From positions 62,001 through 126,000 of the IMG/VR virus record IMGVR_UViG_3300032224_000591: 64,000 nucleotides of DNA; one strand, written 5' to 3'. This stretch comes from a virus. Shown in pieces: positions 1 through 8,690 of this stretch (position 1 is its first letter; every line of letters begins with the position of its first letter). The translations under genes and the position numbers were made by a program. Under the pieces are notes generated by a model. It was not told the origin of the DNA, ran no database searches, and worked only from the letters and a program-made list of their open reading frames with translations.

Positions 1-1
1 T

Positions 2-859
2 GATTATGAATATGTTGTGTTATGTTACTCTGGTGGTATAGACTCTACTACAATACTTGAAGCCTTTTACTACAACAATATTCATATTGATGAGATATTA
101 GTAGTAGGTGCATTCTCTCAGGATAAGTTTGAAGGTGATGACACCAATCATAATGGTGACATCTACTACAATGTCTATCCTACGCTGAAGACAATGGATC
201 TTCCAAACACTAAAATTACCATTAAAGACTACACTGATTATTTTGTAGATCCTAATAACTTTAGTCTAATCAAAGAATATGGTGATGACTTTAGTAAATT
301 CTTAGGTTCATATACTAGTGTACACAATCTATTCTGGTATGACTTAAAGAAATTCATATCACTACCAGATAAGAAGGCTTGTTATATTATGGGGTCTGAT
401 AAACCTAGACTAGCATTTCATTATGAAAATAGAAAATTCTTTACTCAGATAAATGACAATGCTGTAACTGACTATGGTGCAGCTATGTTTGATGATAACT
501 TTACTAGGGTCAATTTCTATACACATCCAGATGCCCAAGAGATCATGCGTAAGCAGCTTCATATGATGATGCATTATTATATGCAGCAGGTCCTAGCAAC
601 TCAACGGATGACTCATGATGATTATGATAAACACTATATAGCTATAGCAGATGCAATAATATATAACCTTAGAAATCCTCTGCAATTTAAGTCAAAGAAG
701 TCTTCAATTGCATGCTTAAGTATAAGGGATACGTTTATACTAGATAAGCAAGACTCTAAAATGTTTCAGTTATATAAAGATTCATTGACTAGGATAGATA
801 AAAAAGTAGCTATACCTAGAACTGGATTTAGGACTAAAGCATATTACATCACGGAATGA
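2..859 (+). CDS. PP-loop ATPase, asparagine-synthase-like (5' truncated by window edge)
   Basis: The frame is open to the left edge, so the true start lies outside the window. Near the edge it reads YVVLCYSGGIDS, the SGGxDS pyrophosphate-binding loop of N-type ATP pyrophosphatases (asparagine synthase C-domain, QueC and relatives). These enzymes adenylate a carboxyl or carbonyl group before amine transfer. A second block, MGSDKPR at about residue 130, matches RGxEKP in the two longer paralogues at 3413 and 5930. No glutaminase domain is visible. It is the first of four PP-loop genes in 7 kb and is AT-rich. The superfamily is clear; the substrate is unknown. Confidence 0.7.
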   Translation, partial: DYEYVVLCYSGGIDSTTILEAFYYNNIHIDEILVVGAFSQDKFEGDDTNHNGDIYYNVYPTLKTMDLPNTKITIKDYTDYFVDPNNFSLIKEYGDDFSKFLGSYTSVHNLFWYDLKKFISLPDKKACYIMGSDKPRLAFHYENRKFFTQINDNAVTDYGAAMFDDNFTRVNFYTHPDAQEIMRKQLHMMMHYYMQQVLATQRMTHDDYDKHYIAIADAIIYNLRNPLQFKSKKSSIACLSIRDTFILDKQDSKMFQLYKDSLTRIDKKVAIPRTGFRTKAYYITE

Positions 860-862
860 GTT

Positions 863-1330
863 ATGGATTATCTTTTCTATTTCCTTTTATGGACATTCAT
901 GATATATTGGATGCATAGGTTAGTACATGTGGTTCCCTACGTAAGTAAGATCCATGGTGACCATCATGCCCAAGTATCACAGGAGACGATCCGTGGACTT
1001 CACTGGACGAACCTGTTTCTATTCTTTGATAGCTGGAAGAGTACTGCAGACCAATGGATCACTGAAGTTATTCCAACATTCATCTTGTGTTATATTACTG
1101 GACAGTGGTGGTTAATGATTTCTTACTATATCTGGGCAGCACTGATCCAAGAGTCTATTGAACACAATGAGAAGTTTGACTTGTACCCATTCATCACCAG
1201 TGGTAGATGGCATTTAATTCATCATAGAGATCCTAATTCAAACTATGGTGTATTCTTTCCTATTTGGGATGTATTATTTGGAACTTGGAAGGGAATAGAT
1301 GGCAACGTACAAAAATTGGTTCAGAAGTAA
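863..1330 (+). CDS. Fatty acid hydroxylase / sterol desaturase-superfamily membrane protein
   Basis: A 155-residue protein with a hydrophobic N-terminus and central membrane segments. The histidine clusters of the di-iron membrane hydroxylases are present: HRLVH near residue 19, HGDHH near 32, an isolated HN pair near 113 and HLIHH near 132. The family hydroxylates or desaturates lipids, carotenoids or sterols in the membrane with two irons. It is shorter than most members, about 200-300 residues, but the motif set looks complete. It starts 3 nt after the PP-loop gene and overlaps the next gene by 32 nt, so all three are probably cotranscribed. The substrate is unknown; host lipid A or envelope lipid is a possibility. 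Confidence 0.7.
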   Translation: MDYLFYFLLWTFMIYWMHRLVHVVPYVSKIHGDHHAQVSQETIRGLHWTNLFLFFDSWKSTADQWITEVIPTFILCYITGQWWLMISYYIWAALIQESIEHNEKFDLYPFITSGRWHLIHHRDPNSNYGVFFPIWDVLFGTWKGIDGNVQKLVQK

Positions 1331-2135
1331 TATCAGTGCGCGGACAGATCAAGCGTTTGACCTTGATGTTACTATAAAGAAGATTGATCAGTGGAACCTT
1401 GATACTCCATGGGATAAAGCTTCTGAGAACGTAGTAAAGCTTATAACTGACCTTGATAAGCCGATCTTTATTGGTTTAAGCGGTGGTATAGATTCAGAAT
1501 ATGTGTGTACTGTATTTGAAGAGGCTGAAGTCGATTATACTCCTGTACTCATTAGAACACAAGGTAATAAAGCCGAGTTAGAATATGCTTATAGCTTCTT
1601 AGGTAGATGGGGCCGATATGATAAGGCAGTAATAGTTGACAAGAAGAATGTCGACATGCTATCTACCTACTACTATAAATTACTTACCGGCTGTTTTGGT
1701 TATGGTTATAATTCTGTAGCAACGTATATGGTCGGTGAGTATGCAAAACAGAATGATGGTATATATGTTATGGCTGAACACCTGATTGATGATTATGATA
1801 CAGGTGGGTTTAAGGTAGGTTGTAATGAGTGGGACTTCTATAATGACTTGCTTTTAGGTGAGGACAATACACACTACTTCTTCAACTATACACCTGAGAT
1901 TAGTGCTGCTATGATTAGAGAATTCCCTGATTATAGTGATATACAGAAGTCTAAAGCAGAGTTCTATGGTCTAAAGTATAGACTAAAGATGCACTATGAA
2001 TATGATGAGCTTTATAATGATACATTAATGAAGCTTAGAAAGACTATAAAGCTTACACATAATCCAAATTATACATTTGGAACACCAAAAGAATACTTAA
2101 GAATGCTATCAGAGGTGCAAGATGAATCAACCTAA
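1299..2135 (+). CDS. PP-loop ATPase family protein
   Basis: 278 residues with a PP-loop GLSGGIDSEY at about residues 60-69, preceded by a short helical N-terminus. It has no glutaminase domain and is shorter than the paralogues at 3413 and 5930. A purine-rich GGAAGGGA precedes the ATG inside the end of the hydroxylase gene. It overlaps the next gene by 14 nt, indicating tight coupling. ATP-dependent activation of a substrate is inferred from the motif; the product is unknown. Confidence 0.65.
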   Translation: MATYKNWFRSNISARTDQAFDLDVTIKKIDQWNLDTPWDKASENVVKLITDLDKPIFIGLSGGIDSEYVCTVFEEAEVDYTPVLIRTQGNKAELEYAYSFLGRWGRYDKAVIVDKKNVDMLSTYYYKLLTGCFGYGYNSVATYMVGEYAKQNDGIYVMAEHLIDDYDTGGFKVGCNEWDFYNDLLLGEDNTHYFFNYTPEISAAMIREFPDYSDIQKSKAEFYGLKYRLKMHYEYDELYNDTLMKLRKTIKLTHNPNYTFGTPKEYLRMLSEVQDEST

Positions 2136-3006
2136 AGTACAAATAGGTAATGAGCAAACTCTACTGGAGACAAAGGAAAACCTTAAGTCATTAAGGGCAT
2201 ATAGTGCTGAGTATGCTTGGGGCAGTGACCTCTATACTGACTTTGAGAAAGCTTATGGTAAGTATCTATTAGTTCCATTTGATATTCCAAAGATTGTACC
2301 AAATGATACCAATAAATTTGTGTCATTCTGGTTCACCAGGGCCGCTAATGCTGTTAAGATTAAAACTGATATGCTTAGTAAAGATGGCGTTGGTACCGGT
2401 ACTAGTTCTCCATATCTACAGATAACTAGTACATCTGATAAGCATTCAGATGTCTGGAGCGATAATCCAGTCCCTGACATCTATACTGAGTTTCCGGAAA
2501 TCTTTGAGCAAGTGCATGAATATATGCCATTCATTACGCGCAAAGATTTTAAGTGGTATATGTGGTCATCAAACTGGAATGTGCCACCACACCGTGATTA
2601 TGGTTCACAGCTAGATTGTCCATCAGGTATTCGTATCATGTTGTTTGACAATAATCCAGAACCAACTTTAAGCATGACCGTATCACCTATAGGTAAGGTA
2701 TATGATCGTAAGTATCCTATTATTGTACCTGATGATACCAATAGTTTTGCTTGGAATAACCTTCGTCAGAAGCATGAGAGTGTATACAATAAAGGTCACC
2801 GAAAGGTGTTGTTTATTATCTCCCCAAAAGAGTTAACCTATTTTCTTAGCACTGTTGACAACAGAAAGACTATCAATAAATATGTTGATCTTCTGGACAG
2901 AAGCATAGCTAAATATAAAGATCATGTTATTGTAGATACAGATAATGACTATACAGACTACTTGGCATTGGATAAATCTGACCCAATAAATAGCATTATC
3001 AGATAG
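2122..3006 (+). CDS. Putative double-stranded beta-helix (2OG-Fe(II)-like) oxygenase, paralogue A
   Basis: 294 residues. The central PPHRDYG supplies an HxD pair, and about 70 residues later NSFAWNNLRQKHES followed by HRKVLF supplies a distal His and a basic residue, the order expected for an HxD...H cupin-type oxygenase. The protein at 57715-58503 is a clear paralogue, sharing the KxYGKYL.VP.D.PKI, FPEIFEQ..EYMP, DTNSFAWNNLR and KYVDLLDRS..KYKDH blocks. No family name is recognised, and the metal-site assignment is inference. AT-rich like its neighbours. Confidence 0.4.
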   Translation: MNQPKVQIGNEQTLLETKENLKSLRAYSAEYAWGSDLYTDFEKAYGKYLLVPFDIPKIVPNDTNKFVSFWFTRAANAVKIKTDMLSKDGVGTGTSSPYLQITSTSDKHSDVWSDNPVPDIYTEFPEIFEQVHEYMPFITRKDFKWYMWSSNWNVPPHRDYGSQLDCPSGIRIMLFDNNPEPTLSMTVSPIGKVYDRKYPIIVPDDTNSFAWNNLRQKHESVYNKGHRKVLFIISPKELTYFLSTVDNRKTINKYVDLLDRSIAKYKDHVIVDTDNDYTDYLALDKSDPINSIIR

Positions 3007-3017
3007 GAGATATATCA

Positions 3018-3395
3018 ATGGCTGTTTACATCCATCACTACATTCATAAGTCTTCAAACAATACCTTTAATGGTAGGCAAGAGATGAATGCCTCGCAGCA
3101 ACTCGCTTATACAAACTGGAATGAATACTGTGTTCAAGTTCAACCGGGTTGGGTATCAACCGACGGGCCTATCGATATTGATGAAAATACTAGAAAGATA
3201 ACATACACTATCGATATGCAATCATATGATTTTATTAATCCACATGTTACTGATTTTTGGAAGAATACTCATGATGAAAATAATCAATACTATGCTGCAT
3301 ATAAAGCAGCATTTTCAGGTAGACTAAATCATAAATTCAGAGTCACTATTGAAAAAGATGGTGTAGAGACAGACTTTATTCCTCTTCCAGCTTAG
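3018..3395 (+). CDS. Hypothetical protein
   Basis: 125 residues, soluble, with no signal peptide or membrane segment. It is rich in aromatic residues and Asn and is not recognised. AGGAGA lies upstream of the ATG at good spacing. It precedes the PP-loop gene at 3413 exactly as the 136-residue unknown at 5530 precedes the PP-loop gene at 5930, so it may be the first member of a repeated small protein/PP-loop/TctC cassette. Confidence 0.6.
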   Translation: MAVYIHHYIHKSSNNTFNGRQEMNASQQLAYTNWNEYCVQVQPGWVSTDGPIDIDENTRKITYTIDMQSYDFINPHVTDFWKNTHDENNQYYAAYKAAFSGRLNHKFRVTIEKDGVETDFIPLPA

Positions 3396-3412
3396 TAAAA
3401 TGTTAGTATATT

Positions 3413-4615
3413 ATGAATCAACTACATTGTGGTTACTATACGTATAATGATAAAATCTATATTTCAAGAAGATCACTTCTTGATGATATAATTGCAGATA
3501 AAAGAAATTATGGTCTAGAGCATGATGTTCAATTTAATTTTAATGATGAAGTATTCAGCAAGTTAGATTGGACAGTTGAACCAGAAATTCCTTTAAAGAC
3601 TCTCTATAAAGACAGAGCACAACAGCTTAGGGATACATACGAGTATCTTATTCTTAGCTATTCAGGTGGTTCTGATTCACATGAAGTATTAAATATATTC
3701 TTAGAGAATGGTATCTTCATCGATGAAATACAGGTGGTTCATCAGTATAAATTAGTCAAAGCTTTACCTAAGAGTGTAATGGATGAAGATCCAGCTCTTA
3801 GAATGTGGTTAGAATTTGAGAAAGTAGCAGCTCCCGCACTACTTAAAGTAAAACAAGTCAGTCCAAATACTAAGCTTACTCTACTCGATGCATCTGACTT
3901 TATTGTTGATGATCTTACTACAAAGAAGTATGCATTTCTTGGACTAGATAAATTTGATACAAATGCTACATTCCTTGTTAGTACTACTCCATTTGCTAGA
4001 AACTACTTTCAACATCAGCATAATAGTAAGGTAACTACTTCTAGTAAGAAGACAGGATTTATACGAGGAACAGAGAAACCAAATCTTAAGATGTATCGTA
4101 ATACATTAAAGTTTAGCTTTACTGATGCTACAATGCATGGTATTAATCTCCTTCAGAATAGGGATATGAATGAGATATATAATATTGAAAATTTCTTTTG
4201 GTCTCCGGATGTTCCGTTGATACCTATCAAACAATCACATATTATTAAGAATGTTCTTGAGAATGACTCGTTATTCTATGCTCAATTCATGATCGCTCAA
4301 GAAAAAGCAATCATGCATACTGAGACAAATAAAAGAGGTATGTCAGGAGAGCAAGACTTTCAAAGAAAATATATTAAGTATATCTACTCATATGGAGATG
4401 AAATTAAATTTATAGCTCCTAAGAGAACATTAATATCACCTGAATTTGTAGCTACTGGGATACTGTTTGGCGAGACATCACATCATGATGCTCTCAAAGA
4501 ACAAAAGACTTTCTACAATACTAAGTATAAATCGATCGATGATCCTCGACTTCTAAATAGATCTATAGACTCAACTCGTTATGAAATTGGAGAGATAAAT
4601 GCAAAATGGAATTAA
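3413..4615 (+). CDS. PP-loop ATPase, asparagine-synthase-like, long form
   Basis: 400 residues. N-terminal domain of about 75 residues, then the PP-loop LILSYSGGSDS at about 79-89. A TKLTLLDASDF block follows at about 160, RGTEKPN at about 220 and FFWSPDVPLIP.KQSH at about 262. The protein at 5930-7141 shares every block. This resembles the synthase half of asparagine synthetase without the glutaminase half, so it may use free ammonia or another amine. It overlaps the downstream TctC gene by 17 nt. Reaction and substrate are unknown. Confidence 0.65.
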   Translation: MNQLHCGYYTYNDKIYISRRSLLDDIIADKRNYGLEHDVQFNFNDEVFSKLDWTVEPEIPLKTLYKDRAQQLRDTYEYLILSYSGGSDSHEVLNIFLENGIFIDEIQVVHQYKLVKALPKSVMDEDPALRMWLEFEKVAAPALLKVKQVSPNTKLTLLDASDFIVDDLTTKKYAFLGLDKFDTNATFLVSTTPFARNYFQHQHNSKVTTSSKKTGFIRGTEKPNLKMYRNTLKFSFTDATMHGINLLQNRDMNEIYNIENFFWSPDVPLIPIKQSHIIKNVLENDSLFYAQFMIAQEKAIMHTETNKRGMSGEQDFQRKYIKYIYSYGDEIKFIAPKRTLISPEFVATGILFGETSHHDALKEQKTFYNTKYKSIDDPRLLNRSIDSTRYEIGEINAKWN

Positions 4616-5504
4616 GGGTGCAGTAGCTGGCTTGATGATGATTGGTTCTGCCTCGGCGGCAGAGCAGGTATCTATTATCACAAGCATTCCAACATCTGGG
4701 TCTGGTGGGCAGATCGGTGTCGGCATCACGCAGATTTTGAATAAGGTCCAAACAGAGCGTGAGTATAAGTTCTCACAGATTCCTGGAGCGCAGGGTGATA
4801 CATCAGCGCTAAAGGTATTAGTAGATGCTAAGCTTCAGAATGTAGTAATGTTCAACGGCATCTCCGTGACTACTACAAATCGATTGCTGAACCCAAACGC
4901 TGGATTCGATCGTGATAAGGACTTCATTCAGAGTGTAGGTATTGGTAAGAACTACTATGCCATTATGGTTAACCCTGACTCGCCTATCAAGAACGTTGAT
5001 GACCTAGTGAAGTCGATCAAGAGTAAACCAAAGGCTTTCTTCTCGACCACCCTCACTGCTCCAGGTTCCGTTATCATCAATGACATCTTCCTGAAGAGGT
5101 ATGGAATCACTGATAAGGTTGACTCTATCAATTATAAGTCACCTCAAGATATTATCCTTGCACTGAACAACAAAGAGTCAGACTATACCATCTTCACGGT
5201 TTCTGATATGACTAATCTGAAGGCTATCATGGTATCGTCAGAGAAGCGTTTGATCCAGTTCCCTGACGCACCTACAGCCAAGGAAGCCGGGTTTGATGCA
5301 TTCTCACTATCATCTATTCTGATGTTCTCTATTCCTAAAGAGCGTGCTAGTTTTCAGAAGACCTTTGAGGATGATATGAAGAAGGCTTGTGCTCACCCTG
5401 ACTATGAGCGTGTTGCCATGATTCGTGCTCCTTACAGGTCAGAGTGCATGACACCGGCTGATACTATGGCAACAGTTGTAAACGAACTTAAGACGATCAG
5501 ATAA
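4599..5504 (+). CDS. TctC/Bug-family periplasmic solute-binding protein
   Basis: 301 residues with a Sec signal peptide ending near SASA/AE at about residue 21. The mature part follows the tripartite tricarboxylate transporter receptor (Bug) pattern: PGAQGDTSALK near 63, NPDSPIKNVDDLVKSIK near 125, FPDAPTAKEAG near 225 and a C-terminal Cys pair. Bug proteins bind organic acids or amino-acid-like ligands in the periplasm and pass them to TctA/TctB, neither of which is present here. It is the first of three TctC-like genes in the window. GGAGAG precedes the ATG inside the PP-loop gene. Confidence 0.75.
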   Translation: MQNGIKGAVAGLMMIGSASAAEQVSIITSIPTSGSGGQIGVGITQILNKVQTEREYKFSQIPGAQGDTSALKVLVDAKLQNVVMFNGISVTTTNRLLNPNAGFDRDKDFIQSVGIGKNYYAIMVNPDSPIKNVDDLVKSIKSKPKAFFSTTLTAPGSVIINDIFLKRYGITDKVDSINYKSPQDIILALNNKESDYTIFTVSDMTNLKAIMVSSEKRLIQFPDAPTAKEAGFDAFSLSSILMFSIPKERASFQKTFEDDMKKACAHPDYERVAMIRAPYRSECMTPADTMATVVNELKTIR

Positions 5505-5507
5505 ATA
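5500..5507 (+). promoter_or_regulatory. Putative T4-type late promoter box (GATAAATA)
   Basis: An ATAAATA core sits 23 nt before the gene at 5530 and overlaps the stop region of the first TctC gene. It matches the boxes ahead of the capsid and tail genes and would start the second cassette (5530-8079). Confidence 0.5.
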
Positions 5508-5529
5508 TTATCAGAAATGGGGGATCTTC

Positions 5530-5940
5530 ATGGTAATTTTAAGACGAATTTATACTAAAAATGACGGTGAAGATTGGAGAGGTGTATGGGTACCAGGTGA
5601 ACATACTGACCCACGCGACTCTAGCATTTTTGATGAGACAGAAGTTCAGCATATTCGTCAATTTAATGATCCAAGAAACTTTGTAGGATATAGTAAATTC
5701 ATACGTAAGTATGCTACTGATAATGAGTTAGTGTTTGACCTATATTTTGACACCCTTGAAAATGCACGTGTGTATTATAAAGCGTGTAGAGATAACCTTA
5801 ATACACCACTTAACACACTTATTCATGAGAAAATTGTTGATAATATGATTCCAGTTTATCAGAAAATATGGAAATTATACAGTATTGAAAATAATATTGA
5901 ATTTGAGTTTCCATTGACCTCAAAAGGATATGTACCGTAA
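5530..5940 (+). CDS. Hypothetical protein
   Basis: 136 residues, soluble, no recognised domain. It begins with a beta-rich stretch (MVILRRIYTKNDG) and ends in a helical segment. It is the first gene after a late-type promoter box and leads the second cassette. Its stop overlaps the start of the following PP-loop gene. Confidence 0.6.
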   Translation: MVILRRIYTKNDGEDWRGVWVPGEHTDPRDSSIFDETEVQHIRQFNDPRNFVGYSKFIRKYATDNELVFDLYFDTLENARVYYKACRDNLNTPLNTLIHEKIVDNMIPVYQKIWKLYSIENNIEFEFPLTSKGYVP

Positions 5941-7141
5941 TATTATGAATCATGATTATGATCAGCTGCATCTAGGTTATTACATATATGATAACCAGAA
6001 GTTCTTAACCCGTGAGGGTGCTTTAGATATGATGTTAGCTAAAGAGGATTATGAAGGTAATATCCAATTTTATTATAATGATCATATCTTTGATAAGATG
6101 AATTGGCGTATAAATTCTTCAATTTCAATATCAACATTCTATAAAATGCGAGCGCAGCAGCTAAGAGACAAGTACAAGTATCTTATTCTGAGATACTCAG
6201 GTGGAAGTGATTCTACACAGGTGCTAGAATCATTCCTAAAGAATAAAATCTTCCTAGACGAGATAGTAGTCATTAACCATCAGAAAGCGATCAATAATCT
6301 AGATCGAACTATGATGCTTAATGACCCTACTCTTAGTGAGTATTTAGAGTATGAAATGGCTGTAGTACCACAGCTAAAGAGGGTTAAAGAGCTCAGCCCC
6401 AATACTAAGATTACTATATTGGATTCATCTGACAATTTAATTGATCAGTTGGGCAATAAAAAGTATGAGCATCTAGGTAAGAATGATGAGCCTCGATCTT
6501 TAAGATATGTTGTTGGTGGATTGATGAAGAACTGGACACCGGTGCTTATCAAGTATGAACAACAAACAGCAACTAAAGAAGGTGTAGCCGTTATCCGCGG
6601 TTTAGAGAAACCATATATTAAGATTACTGATAGAGGTAAAATTTTATTTTCTTTTTATGACATCACAATGACTGCTACACTGTCTATGCAAAAGTCTGGA
6701 TCACCATACACTATTGAAGACTTTTTTTGGTCACCTGACTATCCACTTATTCCAGCTAAACAGGCACATATGATCGTTGATGCTCTCTCTAAGAATGAGG
6801 CACTGTTCAATGAATGGAAATCTATAAAGGCTATGATTCATCAGGCATGGCTTGATCCTGAATTAAAAAGTTCACCTGGATATATCCTAGATAGATGGTA
6901 TAATAAAATCATCTATCCAGATTGGAATCCAACTACATACGTAGCACCAAAACCTACAAAAATAAGTGCTGATTCTAAACTAGTTAGTACATTAGGTATA
7001 CAACATAATACTTTAGACTTTACGATTGAGTATTCTGAATATAAAAAGAAGCGCTACGAGAAGATAGTAAATAAGCAGCTACTTAACAGGTATATCTTCT
7101 CAAGAACCTATTATCTGGGTGAATTTCAACCACAATTCTGA
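5930..7141 (+). CDS. PP-loop ATPase, asparagine-synthase-like, long form (second copy)
   Basis: 403 residues, a paralogue of 3413-4615 along its whole length: LHLGYY.YDNQ at the N-terminus, LILRYSGGSDST near residue 88, TKITILDSSD near 160, RGLEKPY near 223 and FFWSPDYPLIPAKQAH near 265. The first ATG has AAGGA only one base away. An in-frame ATG at 5945 gives an N-terminus closer to the paralogue, so the start is uncertain. The next TctC gene begins 8 nt after the stop, completing a second cassette. Confidence 0.65.
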   Translation: MYRNIMNHDYDQLHLGYYIYDNQKFLTREGALDMMLAKEDYEGNIQFYYNDHIFDKMNWRINSSISISTFYKMRAQQLRDKYKYLILRYSGGSDSTQVLESFLKNKIFLDEIVVINHQKAINNLDRTMMLNDPTLSEYLEYEMAVVPQLKRVKELSPNTKITILDSSDNLIDQLGNKKYEHLGKNDEPRSLRYVVGGLMKNWTPVLIKYEQQTATKEGVAVIRGLEKPYIKITDRGKILFSFYDITMTATLSMQKSGSPYTIEDFFWSPDYPLIPAKQAHMIVDALSKNEALFNEWKSIKAMIHQAWLDPELKSSPGYILDRWYNKIIYPDWNPTTYVAPKPTKISADSKLVSTLGIQHNTLDFTIEYSEYKKKRYEKIVNKQLLNRYIFSRTYYLGEFQPQF

Positions 7142-7149
7142 GGATTATA

Positions 7150-8079
7150 ATGAGAGCTTTAATACTTGCATTATCGATGATAGTGACAAATGCTGCATAT
7201 GCAGCCAAACAAATCGACATCTACTCTATGTTCTCGCCGGGTGCAGCGGGTACTATCATCGGTTACGAAGTAGTCAATAGGCTTAACACTGTACAGAGTG
7301 AGTATGAGTTTCGACTATCATCACTACCTGGTGCTGGTGGAGATATTGCCGCACTAAGAGTAATTGCACTAGCACGTACCGGTCAAGATGTTCTAATATG
7401 GCAGGGAACCGGTAGCTATACATTTGGTAAGTATACCTCTGCAAATATTAATGCATATGACCGTGATAATGATCTAGTACCTATTGCTTCATTCTCAGGT
7501 ACACCATTTCATTTAATGGTTGAACCAGATTCTGAGTTAAAAACATTAGCTGACCTAGTAAGTCAGTTTAATAAGAAGGACGTTGTTTACTTTGGTAGTA
7601 CAGCAACAAATCCGATAACACCATTCCTTAATGCTATCTTCATGAAGAGCAATGGCTTAAAGCCTTCGAAGGATCTAAACTATACAACACCATTTGATAT
7701 TACTAAAAGTGTCCTTAGTAAGGAATCTGAATATACTATATTCTCACCAACAGATGTTAGAGGTTTAAGATCACTAGTTATGTCAGGCCCAGAAAGATCT
7801 AGACTATATCCAAATGTACCTACAGGTAAAGAGCTTGGGATGAAAGACTTTGTCTTTACATCAACAATGCAGATTGCAGTTCCTAAGGAGAAGTCTGAGT
7901 TCGGTCTTAAGTTTACACGGATGATGCTTCAAATCTGCTATGACCAGAAGTTCAATGATGCTGTTGAAAAGATTGGATACGAAACAAAATGCCTCTCCGG
8001 CGATAAGCTAAAGAGCTCAATCAAAGAAGAGGCATTGATGATTAAAAAGTATGAAAACGATGTTGTCTGGAAGCCTTAA
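7150..8079 (+). CDS. TctC/Bug-family periplasmic solute-binding protein (second copy)
   Basis: 309 residues with a signal peptide ending near AYA/AK at residue 19. Bug-type blocks are PGAGGDIAALR near 62, EPDSELKTLADLV near 126 and YPNVPTGKELG near 222, with Cys in the C-terminal part as in the 4599 copy. It is clearly homologous to 4599-5504 but diverged. Its 3' end overlaps the convergent oxygenase gene at 8076 by 4 nt, and no terminator hairpin is visible between them. The ligand is unknown. Confidence 0.75.
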   Translation: MRALILALSMIVTNAAYAAKQIDIYSMFSPGAAGTIIGYEVVNRLNTVQSEYEFRLSSLPGAGGDIAALRVIALARTGQDVLIWQGTGSYTFGKYTSANINAYDRDNDLVPIASFSGTPFHLMVEPDSELKTLADLVSQFNKKDVVYFGSTATNPITPFLNAIFMKSNGLKPSKDLNYTTPFDITKSVLSKESEYTIFSPTDVRGLRSLVMSGPERSRLYPNVPTGKELGMKDFVFTSTMQIAVPKEKSEFGLKFTRMMLQICYDQKFNDAVEKIGYETKCLSGDKLKSSIKEEALMIKKYENDVVWKP

Positions 8080-8690
8080 ATAAACTTAGGTCCAACAACC
8101 CAAACCACGATCGACTTACGTGTTCCACTGGTTACTGGTGTAACACGGTGTCCAATAAATGAAGGGAAGAGAACACATCTTCCCTTTTTTCTTTCAATTG
8201 TAATTGGCTCATCTTGATTACCATCACATACCTGGAAATCACCACCCTCAAAATCATCATTCAGCATTAGTGTCAATGATAGTTTGCGCGTATCGTGCAT
8301 GTTTTGTGGCATATGTCCAAACCCCATATCCATATGCCAGTTATACTCACCTAATTCTGCTGCATCATATGTAGTGTATTGAAATGTTTCATAACCATTT
8401 AGATTAAAGTTATAGTACATCTCATTAATGCTTTGAACAACAAAATTCAACTTATCAAAGATCCAAGATGTTTCTGGATTTCTCATGTGAAATTTAATAT
8501 TTGACTTACGAACCTTTTCAGTAACTTCTTGATCACCTGAGAAAGTAGTACCTCGCTCTGTTCCTTGAGCATCACACCAAGCAATAAGTGTATTAAGCTC
8601 TTCTTCAGTAAATGCGTCATCCCAATATGTCCACGCATGTGTGATACGTGCACGGCGATATGGATCGTTATACAGTGTTGTATATGTCAT
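8076..8690 (-). CDS. PKHD-type 2OG-Fe(II) oxygenase
   Basis: 204 residues. The iron site reads HMDMG (HxD) near 119, followed by FPSFIGHRVTPVTSGTRKSI near 175, giving the distal His and the 2OG-binding Arg. This is the layout of PiuC/YbiX-like hydroxylases. Reaction class: Fe(II)- and 2OG-dependent hydroxylation of an unknown substrate. It is the last gene of a three-gene minus-strand operon, and its start overlaps the stop of the gene at 8687. Confidence 0.7.
   Translation of the reverse strand: MTYTTLYNDPYRRARITHAWTYWDDAFTEEELNTLIAWCDAQGTERGTTFSGDQEVTEKVRKSNIKFHMRNPETSWIFDKLNFVVQSINEMYYNFNLNGYETFQYTTYDAAELGEYNWHMDMGFGHMPQNMHDTRKLSLTLMLNDDFEGGDFQVCDGNQDEPITIERKKGRCVLFPSFIGHRVTPVTSGTRKSIVVWVVGPKFI

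Noticed and set aside
3413-7141. QueC (7-cyano-7-deazaguanine synthase) for the PP-loop proteins
   Set aside because: The SGGxDS loop fits, but the C-terminal CxxC zinc motif of QueC is absent and the length is about 400 rather than 220-240 residues.
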